From positions 7,688,001 through 7,752,000 of the forward strand of contig NZ_CP109435.1 in assembly GCF_036227125.1 (NCBI RefSeq): a stretch of DNA of 64,000 nucleotides, read 5' to 3'. The stretch comes from Streptomyces sp. NBC_01485. GTDB taxonomy: Bacteria > Actinomycetota > Actinomycetes > Streptomycetales > Streptomycetaceae. Every line of letters begins with the position of its first letter. Position 1 is the stretch's first letter. The translations under genes and the position numbers were made by a program. Under the pieces are notes generated by a model, which saw nothing but the letters and a program-made list of their open reading frames with translations, was not told where the DNA came from and did not search any database. Shown here piece after piece: positions 9,025-18,088 of the stretch.

Positions 9025-9131
9025 GAGTCTCCTTGCAGGGGGGTTGCCGGTGGGGGGTCGCGCGGGTGTGGGGGTAAGCACGGAGGTCGCGGGACCGACC
9101 CCCGTGTGCCCGGGCGAGCGGCACATCCCTT

Positions 9132-9161
9132 ACGCTAGGACCCGCCCCCTGCCGGCCCCAA
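9132..9161 (-). promoter_or_regulatory. Promoter of the trypsin gene
   Basis: On the minus strand TTGGGG (9156-9161) and TAGCGT (9132-9137) are 18 bp apart, a fair match to the vegetative (HrdB) consensus, leaving a leader of roughly 100 nt before the protease start. Confidence 0.55.
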
Positions 9162-9164
9162 TGA

Positions 9165-9282
9165 GGGAACCCCCTAAGGGAGTTGGGGAAGGGAAAACCC
9201 TCGGTCCCTTCAGGGAACCCACAGGCGCCGCCGAGCGTCCACGCAGGGAGGCCAGGGGAGACCCGGGGGAACCCGCTAAGGG
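9165..9282. promoter_or_regulatory. Repeated operator-like motif upstream of the protease promoter
   Basis: GGGAACCCnCTAAGGG occurs at 9165-9180, directly beside the -35 hexamer, and again at 9267-9282 with one base changed; a third partial copy GGGAACCC lies at 9213-9220. All have the same orientation. The spacing (48 and 54 bp) is about five helical turns each. The position suggests activator binding; the LAL regulator encoded just upstream is the obvious candidate but this is inference. Confidence 0.55.
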
Positions 9283-9343
9283 TGAGTAGTCCCCGTGGCG
9301 GACCCTGAGGCATCACCTGACGGGGAGTTAACCCGCGGATTCC

Positions 9344-12175
9344 TCACTTCGCGTGACGCCCCGCCGCCAGTCGGACGATGTCCACGCGCGAGCGGATCCC
9401 CAGCTTGCGGTAGACCCGGGTCAGGGTCGCCTCGACCGTCTTGACGCTGATGAACAGCCGCGCGGCGATCTCCCGGTTGGTCGCGCCCTCCATGACGAGC
9501 GCGGCGACCTGACGTTCCATCGAGGCCAGGCCTTCGAGGGCGTCGGCGGACGCGGGCGACTGCGGGGCGGCGGCGACCGGCTGTGCCTGCCCCTCCGCCG
9601 CGGCCACGTCCACCTGACGCAGCCAGGGCAGCGCCCGGCACCGCCGGAACAGCCGCGCCGCCTCGTCGTACGACGTCGGCCCCGCACCCGCCCCCGGCCG
9701 CAGGGTGCGCAGCCGGGCCAGCGCGAACGCCGCCCGCGCTTCCTCCAGGCCGTAGCCCAGCTTGGCGAGCCGGTCCTGCACGGACGTCAGCCGGGACAGG
9801 GCAGCCTCGTGGTCGCCGAGTGCCGCCCGCACCATCGCCTCGGACCGGTCGAGCACGGCGAGCACGCTCTCCCGGCCCAGCCGCAGCGCGTGCTCGCGCG
9901 TCACGTCGATGACGTCCTGCGCCTCGCCCGGCTCGCCGACCCGCACCAGCGCCTCGGCGAGGTCGCCCTGCCAGCGTCCGCGCGCCGGGTCGGTGATGCC
10001 CAGGCCCTGTTCCAGTTCCCGCACCCGGCGCAGCGAGCCGACCGCGCCCGCCGCGTCGCCGGCCACCAACTGGGCGTGGCCGAGGGCGGCCAGGGCGCGG
10101 GAGACGTACATCTGGTCGCCGTCCTCCTCGGCGTGCTCCGCCGCCTCCCGGGCCAGCGCCAGCGCCCGGTCGACGTCACCGCCGGAGGCCTCGGCGAGGG
10201 AGGCCAGCATCGCGGAGGCGCCCAGACCGATGCCCGAGTCGCGGGCCAGCCTGAGGCTCTCGCGGGCCAGGTCGAGGGCGCGCCCGCAGTGCCCGGAACG
10301 CAGTTCGGTCTCGGCGAGGAAGCGCTGGAAGTGCACCTCGCTCTCGACCATGCCGCGCCGGCGCACCTCGCGCAGCAGCGCGGTGATGGTCGAGCGGGCC
10401 TCGGGCAACTGGTCGCTCATCAGCAGCCAGCGGAAGCGGGCCGCGCCGACGCCGTTGTGATGGCAGGCCACGTACGGGTCCTGAGGCTCCTTCAGGGCGC
10501 GCTTGATGGTCTGGGGGGCGTTCGGATGGCCCATCAGGGTCTCGGTGGACGACTGGAAGGACAGCGCCATCAGCTCGGTGCGCCGGTCGCCGCCGCGCGC
10601 GGCCAGCTCCGCCGTGTGCGCGGCCTCCTGCCGGGCCTCGGCGAAGTCGCCCTCGACGATCAGCTTGCGCCAGGCCAGCCGGTAGTGGACCAGGGCGAGC
10701 AGCCGCGGATCGTCGCCGGCGTCGGCCAGGGCCTGCGGGAAGACGGCGTCGACCTCGCCGAGGGACTGCCCGGCGGCCTCGATCACCACCTCCCAGGCCC
10801 GGATCCGCTCGGCGGGCACGGTGGCCCGGGTCAGCACCTCGCGCGCGATGTCCCGGGCGAGGTCCACCTCACCGGCCGTGATCGCGTCCTCGGCCGCCTG
10901 GAGCCGGCGGTCGTCCGGGGCGGGCGTGCCGTCCGGCGGGGTGTGCCGGGCGGCGAGCAGCCCGAGCGAGGCGGCGACCGAGGGCGCGCCCCGGTCGCGG
11001 GCGAGCGCCGCGGCCTCGGCGAGCCGGGCTGCCACCTCCGGGTCGGTGCCGGTGGTGGCGAGGGCGAGGTTGCGGGCCCGCTCGATCGGGTCGGAGGCGG
11101 CGGTGGACAGTGCGGCGTGCACGGCCCGGCGCTCCTGCGCGGGCGCCTCCGCGTACAGCGCGGCCGAGATCAGCGGATGCGCGAACCGTACGGCCGGACC
11201 CTCGGGCTCCGTCGCCAGCAGCCCGAGCGCGGCGGCCTGCGCGGTCTCCGCCTCGGCGTTCTCCCGGCCGGCCGCGTGCAGCAGGGCCAGCGTGGGGCGG
11301 GCGCCGGCGCTGGCCACGAGCAGGGTGCGGCGCGCTTCGCCGGAGAGCATGTCGAGGCGGCTGAGCACCAGGGCGCGCAGCGAGGTCGGCACCGGCAGGG
11401 GCTCGCCGGGACGCGGCGGCGTCGGGCTCTCGCCCAGGGCACGGCCCAGTTCCAGGGCGAACAGGGGGTTGCCGCCACTGGTGCGGTGGATCTCCCGCAT
11501 CGTCGAGCGGGGCAGGTCGGTGTAGCCGCGGTGGTCGAGCAGCGCGGAGACCTGGGCGCGGGAGAGCGGGTTGAGGCGGACGGCGAGGGTGTCGGGCGGG
11601 GACGCGCGTAGATGACGGTCGTACTCCTGCCCCTCCGTGCGTACCGCGCACAGCAACTGGACAGGTGTGTCGCCGAGTCGGCGGGCGGCGAAGCCGAGCA
11701 GTTCGGCGCTGGCGGAGTCCAGCCACTGGAGGTCGTCGGCGACGAGCAGCACGGGCCCGGTGGCGGCGAGGGCGCGCAGGGCGGACAGCACGGCCAGCCG
11801 CAGGGCGAGGCCGTCACTTTGCAGAGTCGATTCTCCACGGCCGGTGAGCGCCGACTCCAGGGCGGTGCGCTGGGCGGCGGGCAGCTTGTCCGAGATTTCG
11901 TCGAGGACCAGGCCGAAGAGATCGGCCAGGGCCAGGAAGGGGAGGTGGGATTCGGACTCGGTCGCCGAGCAGCGCAGGACGGTGCGCGCCGCCTCGCCGT
12001 AATCCGCGGCCAATGCCCGCAGCACGGTCGACTTTCCTATTCCGGCAGGCCCGTGCAGCAGCACACTGCCGCCGCGCGTCAACTGCTCACGGGCGGCCGT
12101 GAACAGCTCTTCCCGGCCGATGACCTGGTCGGAGCGGCATCTGGCAGGCTCCTTGAAGTCCCGTCGCACGGTCAC
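9344..12175 (-). CDS. Large ATP-binding LuxR (LAL) transcriptional regulator
   Basis: 943 aa from GTG 12175, chosen because GGAGGGGAG sits just upstream; the frame extends further but without a better signal. The N-terminal AAA/STAND ATPase has Walker A GPAGIGKST at residues 42-50 and a Walker B-like VLLVADDLQW. A long helical TPR-like middle follows, and a C-terminal LuxR helix-turn-helix (ASMERQVAALV...NREIAARL). LAL proteins are usually activators of secondary metabolism or of secreted enzymes. The next gene in the same direction is the trypsin gene, about 320 bp away, so it may control that. Confidence 0.88.
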   Translation of the reverse strand: MTVRRDFKEPARCRSDQVIGREELFTAAREQLTRGGSVLLHGPAGIGKSTVLRALAADYGEAARTVLRCSATESESHLPFLALADLFGLVLDEISDKLPAAQRTALESALTGRGESTLQSDGLALRLAVLSALRALAATGPVLLVADDLQWLDSASAELLGFAARRLGDTPVQLLCAVRTEGQEYDRHLRASPPDTLAVRLNPLSRAQVSALLDHRGYTDLPRSTMREIHRTSGGNPLFALELGRALGESPTPPRPGEPLPVPTSLRALVLSRLDMLSGEARRTLLVASAGARPTLALLHAAGRENAEAETAQAAALGLLATEPEGPAVRFAHPLISAALYAEAPAQERRAVHAALSTAASDPIERARNLALATTGTDPEVAARLAEAAALARDRGAPSVAASLGLLAARHTPPDGTPAPDDRRLQAAEDAITAGEVDLARDIAREVLTRATVPAERIRAWEVVIEAAGQSLGEVDAVFPQALADAGDDPRLLALVHYRLAWRKLIVEGDFAEARQEAAHTAELAARGGDRRTELMALSFQSSTETLMGHPNAPQTIKRALKEPQDPYVACHHNGVGAARFRWLLMSDQLPEARSTITALLREVRRRGMVESEVHFQRFLAETELRSGHCGRALDLARESLRLARDSGIGLGASAMLASLAEASGGDVDRALALAREAAEHAEEDGDQMYVSRALAALGHAQLVAGDAAGAVGSLRRVRELEQGLGITDPARGRWQGDLAEALVRVGEPGEAQDVIDVTREHALRLGRESVLAVLDRSEAMVRAALGDHEAALSRLTSVQDRLAKLGYGLEEARAAFALARLRTLRPGAGAGPTSYDEAARLFRRCRALPWLRQVDVAAAEGQAQPVAAAPQSPASADALEGLASMERQVAALVMEGATNREIAARLFISVKTVEATLTRVYRKLGIRSRVDIVRLAAGRHAK

Positions 12176-12502
12176 CGCTCCCCTCCGAGTGTCGTGTCCG
12201 GGCCAAATTCTAGGCAACGTCTCTTTGAAATTCGGAGGCACGGCGTGGTGAGGGATATAACAACGTGACGCATAGGGAAATTCAGGGAGACAGTGAGTGA
12301 ATGGTCTCTTGTCGTGTGGGACCTCCCTGGCTGGATGTGATCGCTGCTTGCAGGCATCCTGCACCGTCCGCGCTACGGGCGTGTTGCGCACCCCCCGTTA
12401 GCCCTCCCGTCCGCGCCCCGGCCGACTCCCCGCCGACTCCTCGCCCACCCTCCCGTCCGCCCCCGCCGGCTCCTCGCCTGCGACCCCCCGGCCGGCTCCT
12501 CG
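12176..12502. other. Intergenic region upstream of the LAL gene
   Basis: No gene seen. The right half is a pyrimidine-rich stretch in which CCGGCTCCTCGC occurs twice (around 12466 and 12492), just beyond the stop of the GAF-LuxR gene. The left half, with AT-richer bases near 12210-12290, probably holds the LAL promoter, but no clear -35/-10 pair could be fixed. Confidence 0.5.
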
Positions 12503-13369
12503 CTACGGCAACAGACCCGCCCTGCGGGCCGCGACCACCGCCTCTCCCCGGGTGTGCGCGCCCAGCCTGCGCATCGCCGACCGGAGATAGCCCTTGACCG
12601 TCTCCGGGCGCAGCCCCAGCCGCTGGGCCGCCGCCGCGTTCGTCGCCCCCGCCGCCACGCACGCCAGCACGTCCAGCTCGCGCGCGGCGAGCGTGACCCG
12701 CTGATCGCCGCTGTCGGACGTGAGCAGCCCGCAGGCGTCGAGGAGTTCGGCGCGCAGGTCCGGGTCGGTGATCCGCGGGGCCAGGGCGCGCAGGGCCGCG
12801 TGCGCCTCGCGCACCAGCTCCCAGTCGGCCCCCGCACCGGCCCCCGCACCACCGGTGCCCGCACGGGACCCTCCGCTCGCGCCGCCCGGCCAGGCCGCCG
12901 CCGACAGCAGGTCGCGCACCTCGTCCCCGACCACCAGCGCCTGTTCCACGTCCCGCGCCACCTGCACGGCCGCCGTCAGCGTGCGGTCGCCCAGCGGCTG
13001 CGCCGTGCGCAGAGCGCCGTACAGCACCCCGCGCACCCGGCGTCGTACGACGACCGGGATCGCCAGCACCGAGCGCAGGCCCTCCTCGGCGACGGCCGCG
13101 TCGTACTCGTGGCTGATCTGCCGCGAGAGGGAGTAGTCGACCACGGCGCACGGGCGGGCCAGCGCGACCGCCTTGCCGCCGAGGCCGTTGCCCGGGGTCA
13201 CCGCGATGCCGCGCAGCGCGAGACCGGTCGCGCCGCTGAACTCGCTGATCCGCATCCGCTGCCGCCCCGGCTCCACCAGGCCGCCGAAGGCGACCGGCAG
13301 TCCCGTCGCGCGCCGCAGTCGCGCCGGCGCGGCGCGCATCTCCATCGTTCCGGCCGCGTCTGCCGCCAC
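12503..13369 (-). CDS. GAF-domain LuxR-family regulator
   Basis: 288 aa from GTG 13369 (AAAGGGCGAG upstream); an inner ATG at 13345 is the alternative. A GAF-like sensor region covers about residues 30-170 (VAFGG...AVTPGNGLGGKAV...SVLAIPVV), then a Gly/Ala-rich linker, and a C-terminal LuxR helix-turn-helix (LAARELDVLACVAAG...RPETVKGYLRSAMRRL). It is divergent from the acyl-CoA synthetase gene with 183 bp between them, a layout usual for a regulator and its target, so it may sense an aromatic or fatty-acid signal for that enzyme. Confidence 0.85.
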   Translation of the reverse strand: MAADAAGTMEMRAAPARLRRATGLPVAFGGLVEPGRQRMRISEFSGATGLALRGIAVTPGNGLGGKAVALARPCAVVDYSLSRQISHEYDAAVAEEGLRSVLAIPVVVRRRVRGVLYGALRTAQPLGDRTLTAAVQVARDVEQALVVGDEVRDLLSAAAWPGGASGGSRAGTGGAGAGAGADWELVREAHAALRALAPRITDPDLRAELLDACGLLTSDSGDQRVTLAARELDVLACVAAGATNAAAAQRLGLRPETVKGYLRSAMRRLGAHTRGEAVVAARRAGLLP

Positions 13370-13552
13370 GTTCTCGCCCTTTCCGTGCGGCTGGGTGCCC
13401 GCACACCCCCGTTCGGGGGTAGTGAGACCTGCATCACGGATTACACGATGGCAGAGAGCCGCCCGGCAATGGTCCGGCACCACGGGAGTGAACCCCAGGG
13501 CGCATCGGCTCGGCACGCCCCGGCGGTGGACGACCGCGAACGAGGAGGACAG

Positions 13553-15235
13553 ATGACGACGGCGACGGCGACAGCGACGCAGCGATTCCGCACGGCCCGC
13601 GACTTCCTGCTGGAACACCGTGAGGACTACACGACCGCCTACGAGCGTTTCGAGTGGCCCCGTCCGGAGCACTTCAACTGGGCCCTCGACTGGTTCGACG
13701 TCATCGCCGACGGCAACGACCGCACCGCCCTGCACATCGTCGAGGAGGACGGTTCGCAGGCCCGGCTCACCTTCGCCGAGCTGTCGGAGCGCTCCGACCG
13801 GGTCGCGAACTGGCTGCGCGGGCGCGGGGTCGGCGCCGAGGACCGGATCCTCGTCATGCTCGGCAACCAGGCCGAACTGTGGGAGATCGCGCTGGCCGCG
13901 ATGAAACTGCGCGCCGTAGTCATCCCGGCCACCCCGCTGCTCGGCCCGGCCGACCTGACCGACCGCGTCGAACGCGGCCAGGTCCGGCACGTCCTCGCCC
14001 GGTCCGCGGACACCGGCAAGTTCGACGAGGTCCCGGGCCGCTTCACGCGCATCGCGGTCGGCGGCGCCCCCGAGGGCTGGCAGCCGTACGAGGACGCGTA
14101 CACCGCCCCGGCCGGCTTCACCCCCGACGGCCCCACCCTCGCCGACGACCCGCTGATGCTCTACTTCACCTCCGGCACCACCGCCCGCCCCAAGCTCGTC
14201 GAGCACACCCACACGTCGTATCCGATCGGGCACCTGTCGACGATGTACTGGATCGGGCTCCGCCCCGGCGACGTGCACCTCAACATCTCCTCGCCCGGCT
14301 GGGCCAAGCACGCCTGGTCCAACCTCTTCGCCCCGTGGAACGCCGAGGCGACCGTCTTCATCCACAACTACACCCGCTTCGACCCGGCCCGGCTCATGGC
14401 GGAGATGGACCGGGCGGGGGTGACGACCTTCTGCGCCCCGCCCACCGTCTGGCGCATGCTCATCCAGGCCGACCTCACCCAACTGCGCACCCCGCCCCGC
14501 GAGGCCGTGGCCGCGGGCGAGCCCCTCAACCCCGAGGTCATCGAGCAGGTGCGGCGCGCCTGGGGGCTGACCGTCCGGGACGGCTTCGGCCAGACCGAGA
14601 CGGCCGTGCAGATCGCCAACAGCCCCGGACAGGAACTGAAGACCGGCTCGATGGGCCGGCCCGGCCCCGGCTACCGGGTGGAGCTCCTCGACCCGGTGTC
14701 CGGCGCGCCGGGCGCGGCGGAGGGCGAGATCGCGCTCGACCTGTCGGCCCGCCCGGTCGGCCTGATGACCGGCTACCACGGCGACCCCGACCGTACGGCG
14801 GAGGCGATGGCCGGCGGCTACTACCGCACCGGCGACATCGGCAGCCGGGACGAGAACGGCTACATCACGTACGTCGGGCGGGCCGACGACGTCTTCAAGG
14901 CCTCCGACTACAAGATCAGCCCCTTCGAGCTGGAGAGCGCGCTGCTGGAGCACGAGGCGGTCGCCGAGGCGGCCGTCGTCCCCGCCCCGGACGAACTGCG
15001 CCTGGCCGTGCCCAAGGCGTACGTCGTCCTCGCCGAGGGCTGGGAGCCGGGCCCCGACACCGCGAAGGTGCTGTTCGAGCACTCCCGCCAGGTCCTCGCC
15101 CCCTACAAGCGGGTCCGCCGCCTGGAGTTCGCGCCGCTGCCCAAGACCGTCAGCGGCAAGATCCGCCGCATCGAGCTGCGCGAGGCGACGGCGGCGGGCT
15201 CGGCGGACGAGTACCGCGAGGAAGACTTCAGGTGA
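13553..15235 (+). CDS. Acyl-CoA synthetase (AMP-forming)
   Basis: 560 aa with AGGAGG five bases before ATG 13553. Adenylate-forming enzyme motifs are present: the P-loop-like LYFTSGTTARPKLVEH, the FGQTET motif, the hinge YYRTGDIG and the C-terminal catalytic Lys in TVSGKIRR. Overall it resembles the medium-chain or acetoacetyl-type synthetases common in Streptomyces; the carboxylate substrate is not known. It is divergent from a GAF-LuxR regulator. A 33-codon GTG frame overlaps its stop and looks like the start of a lost second gene of the operon. Confidence 0.88.
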   Translation: MTTATATATQRFRTARDFLLEHREDYTTAYERFEWPRPEHFNWALDWFDVIADGNDRTALHIVEEDGSQARLTFAELSERSDRVANWLRGRGVGAEDRILVMLGNQAELWEIALAAMKLRAVVIPATPLLGPADLTDRVERGQVRHVLARSADTGKFDEVPGRFTRIAVGGAPEGWQPYEDAYTAPAGFTPDGPTLADDPLMLYFTSGTTARPKLVEHTHTSYPIGHLSTMYWIGLRPGDVHLNISSPGWAKHAWSNLFAPWNAEATVFIHNYTRFDPARLMAEMDRAGVTTFCAPPTVWRMLIQADLTQLRTPPREAVAAGEPLNPEVIEQVRRAWGLTVRDGFGQTETAVQIANSPGQELKTGSMGRPGPGYRVELLDPVSGAPGAAEGEIALDLSARPVGLMTGYHGDPDRTAEAMAGGYYRTGDIGSRDENGYITYVGRADDVFKASDYKISPFELESALLEHEAVAEAAVVPAPDELRLAVPKAYVVLAEGWEPGPDTAKVLFEHSRQVLAPYKRVRRLEFAPLPKTVSGKIRRIELREATAAGSADEYREEDFR

Positions 15236-15333
15236 CCTCGCCCACGATCGAACTGCGGGAGAAGTACGGCCGTCAGCGGCCGGCGGTCAGCGGTCGCCGC
15301 CTCGGGCGTCGAGGGCGTCGGCAACCGCGTTGA
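15232..15333 (+). pseudogene. Possible start fragment of a lost downstream gene
   Basis: GTG 15232 overlaps the synthetase stop (GTGA) in the manner of a coupled operon gene. The first 13 codons (VTSPTIELREKYG) look like a real N-terminus, but the frame then runs into Arg-rich sequence antisense to the end of the zinc-ribbon gene and stops at 15333. A deletion joining the two neighbours is likely. Weak evidence, from one short segment only. Confidence 0.3.
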
Positions 15334-16030
15334 CCGGCTGCGGGGTGCCCGTGAGGTCCAGGACGAACAGCGGGACGCGTAGCTGGTCGGCGCGGGCGCG
15401 GGCGTCGTCGGCGTATCCGGCGAGGGAGAAGTAGACGCAGTCCGCGGACTCCGTCATGGCCGTCAGCCACAGACACTCCACGTCGCGCAGCGAGGCCGGG
15501 TGCACGCTCGGGTCCACCTGGGCCAGCAGCCCGCGGGCGGCGAGGCCGACGCCGGAGGTGGGCCGCTGGTCGGCCCGCCGGATGTCCCCGTGCCCGAGCC
15601 AGTTCAGATACAGCGCGGTGGCCGTGACGGCGTCGCGTGCGGTGCGGATGGCGATGGGGCGGAAGGTGCGCGGTCGCGCCGACTGGGCGGGTGCCGACGG
15701 CGGGAGCGGTGGGGACGGCGTCGGCGTCGCGGGCTCCCGGGTGGCATGCGGGGCGGCGTACGGGGTGGCCACCGGGATGCGTAGCACCGTGCCGCAGGCG
15801 CAGCCCAGTTCCGGGTGCGGCCACTGGTCCCGGCGGCCGCAGGCGGGGCAGCGAAGGGCGATCCAGTCGTCGTCCCACGTGCGGTGTGCGACGGTCGTCG
15901 GCGCCGTCCGCCGGTCGAGGACCGGCGTGACGGGGGCACCGCACGCGCAGGGGTAGGAAGGCGCGGTGTACAGGCGCTCGCGCCGACAGGCCGGGCAACG
16001 CACCGGCACGCTCTCGGGCATGGCCCCCAT
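15287..16030 (-). CDS. Zinc-ribbon protein with possible nuclease-like C-terminus
   Basis: 247 aa. Two N-terminal metal-binding ribbons are visible (CPACRRERLY...PCACG and CPACGRRDQW...LGCACG), then a Pro/Ala-rich linker (about residues 100-125), then a compact domain containing ECLWLTAMTESADCVYFSLAGYADDARARADQLRVPLFVLD (shown for its alternating strand-helix pattern; key residues are Glu, Asp and the final FVLD strand), which resembles Mrr-like restriction folds but lacks a clear catalytic set. AAGGAGG lies 3 bp before ATG 16030; the ATG at 16021 is the alternative. Function unknown. Confidence 0.7.
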   Translation of the reverse strand: MGAMPESVPVRCPACRRERLYTAPSYPCACGAPVTPVLDRRTAPTTVAHRTWDDDWIALRCPACGRRDQWPHPELGCACGTVLRIPVATPYAAPHATREPATPTPSPPLPPSAPAQSARPRTFRPIAIRTARDAVTATALYLNWLGHGDIRRADQRPTSGVGLAARGLLAQVDPSVHPASLRDVECLWLTAMTESADCVYFSLAGYADDARARADQLRVPLFVLDLTGTPQPVNAVADALDARGGDR

Positions 16031-16092
16031 CGTCCTCCTTCGGCCCCCGCTTGTCCGTCTCTTGACGACCTTCGCGCACCCACTTACATTGC

Positions 16093-16135
16093 TTCCAGAT
16101 AGCAGAAAACTGTTTCCGCAATGCGGAAAGAGAAT
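16093..16135 (+). promoter_or_regulatory. AllR-type operator pair at the gcl promoter
   Basis: A perfect 17-bp dyad TTTCCGCAATGCGGAAA lies at 16113-16129; its core is the box TTCC-N7-GGAA at 16114-16128. A weaker copy TTCCAGATAGCAGAA lies at 16093-16107, 21 bp upstream centre to centre. GAGAAT (16130-16135) follows the strong box and can serve as -10 with AAACTG (16107-16112) as a poor -35 at 17 bp. The same box stands before hyi, uraD, aceB, allR and allB. Confidence 0.75.
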
Positions 16136-16221
16136 GGGAAGAGGAGTTCTCGCCGCGGGGCGCGACGGGAGAGCGAATCCGACAGTCGAAGCAGCCGAAG
16201 CAGTCGAAGCAGGAGTACTCC

Positions 16222-18006
16222 ATGGCTCGTATGACCGCTGCCCGCGCGGCAGTCGAGATCCTCAAGCGCGAGGGCGTCACCAGCGCGTTCGGTGTCCCCG
16301 GCGCGGCGATCAACCCCTTCTACGCGGCACTGAGGGCCGCCGGCGGCATCACCCACACCCTCGCCCGCCATGTCGAGGGCGCCTCGCACATGGCCGAGGG
16401 CTACACCCGCACCCGCCCGGGCAACATCGGCGTCTGCATCGGCACTTCAGGTCCGGCCGGCACCGACATGATCACCGGGCTGTACTCCGCCCTCGGCGAC
16501 TCGATCCCGATCCTGGCCATCACGGGCCAGGCCCCGACCGCCGTGATCCACAAGGAGGACTTCCAGGCCGTCGACATCGCCTCCATCGCCAAGCCGGTGA
16601 CCAAGATGGCGGTCACCGTCCTGGAGGCGGCGCAGGTTCCCGGCGTCTTCCAGCAGGCCTTCCACCTCATGCGCTCCGGCCGGCCGGGCCCGGTCCTGAT
16701 CGACCTGCCGGTCGACGTCCAGCAGACGGAGATCGAGTTCGACCCGGACACGTACGAACCGCTGCCCGTCTACAAGCCGGTCGCGTCCCGCGCGCAGATC
16801 GAGAAGGCGGTCCGGATGCTGAACGCCTCCGAGCGCCCGCTGATCGTCGCGGGCGGCGGTGTCATCACCGCCGACGCCACCGAACTCCTCGTGGAATTCG
16901 CCGAGTTGACGGGCACTCCGGTCATCCCGACCCTGATGGGCTGGGGCGCGATCCCCGACGACCACGAGCTGAACGCCGGCATGGTCGGCCTCCAGACCTC
17001 CCACCGCTACGGCAACGCGACCTTCCTGGAATCCGACTTCGTCCTCGGCATCGGCAACCGCTGGGCCAACCGCCACACCGGCCGCGTCGACGTCTACACG
17101 AAGGGCCGCACCTTCGTCCACGTCGACGTCGAGCCCACCCAGATCGGCAGGATCTTCGCCCCGGACTACGGGATCGCCTCCGACGCGAAGGCCGCTCTGG
17201 AGCTTCTCGTCACGGTGGCACGGGAGTTGAAGGCGGCGGGCACGCTTCCCGACCGCTCCGCGTGGGCGACCGCCGCGCAGGAGAAGAAGGCGACTCTTCA
17301 GCGCCGTACGCACTTCGACGACATTCCCATCAAGCCGCAGCGGGTCTACGAGGAGATGAACAAGGCCTTCGGCCCGGAGACCCGTTACGTCACCACCATC
17401 GGCCTCTCGCAGATCGCCGGCGCCCAGATGCTGCACGTCTACCGGCCCCGGCACTGGATCAACTGCGGCCAGGCGGGCCCCCTCGGCTGGACGATCCCGG
17501 CGGCCCTCGGCGTGGCGAAGGCCGACCCGGAGGCCCAGGTCGTCGCCCTCTCCGGGGACTACGACTTCCAGTTCATGGTCGAGGAGCTGGCGGTCGGCGC
17601 GCAGCACAAGATCCCGTACGTCCATGTCCTCGTCAACAACGCCTACTTGGGGCTGATCCGTCAGGCGCAGCGGGCGTTCGACATCGACTTCCAGGTGAAG
17701 CTGGAGTTCGAGAACGTCAACTCGCCCGAGCTGGGCGTCTACGGAGTCGACCACGTCAAGGTCGCCGAGGGGCTCGGCTGCAAGGCGATCCGGGTGACGG
17801 ACCCCGCCGAACTGGGCGCCGCGTTCGAGCAGGCGAAGAAGCTCGCCGCGGAGTTCCAGGTGCCGGTCGTCGTGGAGGCGATCCTGGAGCGCGTCACCAA
17901 CATCTCGATGAGCGTCACCAACGACATAGGAAACATCGTGGAGTTCGAGGAACTCGCCACCGAACCGGAACACGCGCCGACGTCGATCAGGCCCCTGAAG
18001 GTCTGA
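16222..18006 (+). CDS. gcl: Glyoxylate carboligase
   Basis: 594 aa, the usual length for Gcl. It is a thiamine-diphosphate and FAD enzyme that joins two glyoxylates to tartronate semialdehyde with loss of CO2, the first step of the glycerate pathway. Seen: AINPFYAALR...HVEGASHMAEGYTR at the N-terminus, typical of Gcl in which the usual catalytic Glu is absent, and the ThDP-binding segment LSGDYDFQFMVEELAVG...NNAYLGLIRQ. AGGAG precedes ATG 16222. It stands alone, with the AllR-type operator upstream and a hairpin downstream; hyi and glxR follow 2 kb away on the other strand. Confidence 0.96.
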   Translation: MARMTAARAAVEILKREGVTSAFGVPGAAINPFYAALRAAGGITHTLARHVEGASHMAEGYTRTRPGNIGVCIGTSGPAGTDMITGLYSALGDSIPILAITGQAPTAVIHKEDFQAVDIASIAKPVTKMAVTVLEAAQVPGVFQQAFHLMRSGRPGPVLIDLPVDVQQTEIEFDPDTYEPLPVYKPVASRAQIEKAVRMLNASERPLIVAGGGVITADATELLVEFAELTGTPVIPTLMGWGAIPDDHELNAGMVGLQTSHRYGNATFLESDFVLGIGNRWANRHTGRVDVYTKGRTFVHVDVEPTQIGRIFAPDYGIASDAKAALELLVTVARELKAAGTLPDRSAWATAAQEKKATLQRRTHFDDIPIKPQRVYEEMNKAFGPETRYVTTIGLSQIAGAQMLHVYRPRHWINCGQAGPLGWTIPAALGVAKADPEAQVVALSGDYDFQFMVEELAVGAQHKIPYVHVLVNNAYLGLIRQAQRAFDIDFQVKLEFENVNSPELGVYGVDHVKVAEGLGCKAIRVTDPAELGAAFEQAKKLAAEFQVPVVVEAILERVTNISMSVTNDIGNIVEFEELATEPEHAPTSIRPLKV

Positions 18007-18024
18007 CACACCTCGCCAACGAGT

Positions 18025-18058
18025 AAGGGCGGCCCATCCGTTGGGAGGGGTCGCCCTT
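18025..18058 (+). terminator. Terminator of gcl
   Basis: Stem AAGGGCG / CGCCCTT (18025-18031 with 18052-18058) extended by CC/GG pairs, followed by GTT. It begins 18 bp after the gcl stop and lies before the convergent small gene at 18089. Confidence 0.75.
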
Positions 18059-18088
18059 GTTCGCGCGTGTGTTTACGGTCGGTTCAGT

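Noticed and set aside
16031..16221. Riboswitch in the gcl leader
   Set aside because: The only structure is the short operator dyad; no conserved riboswitch core could be recognised.
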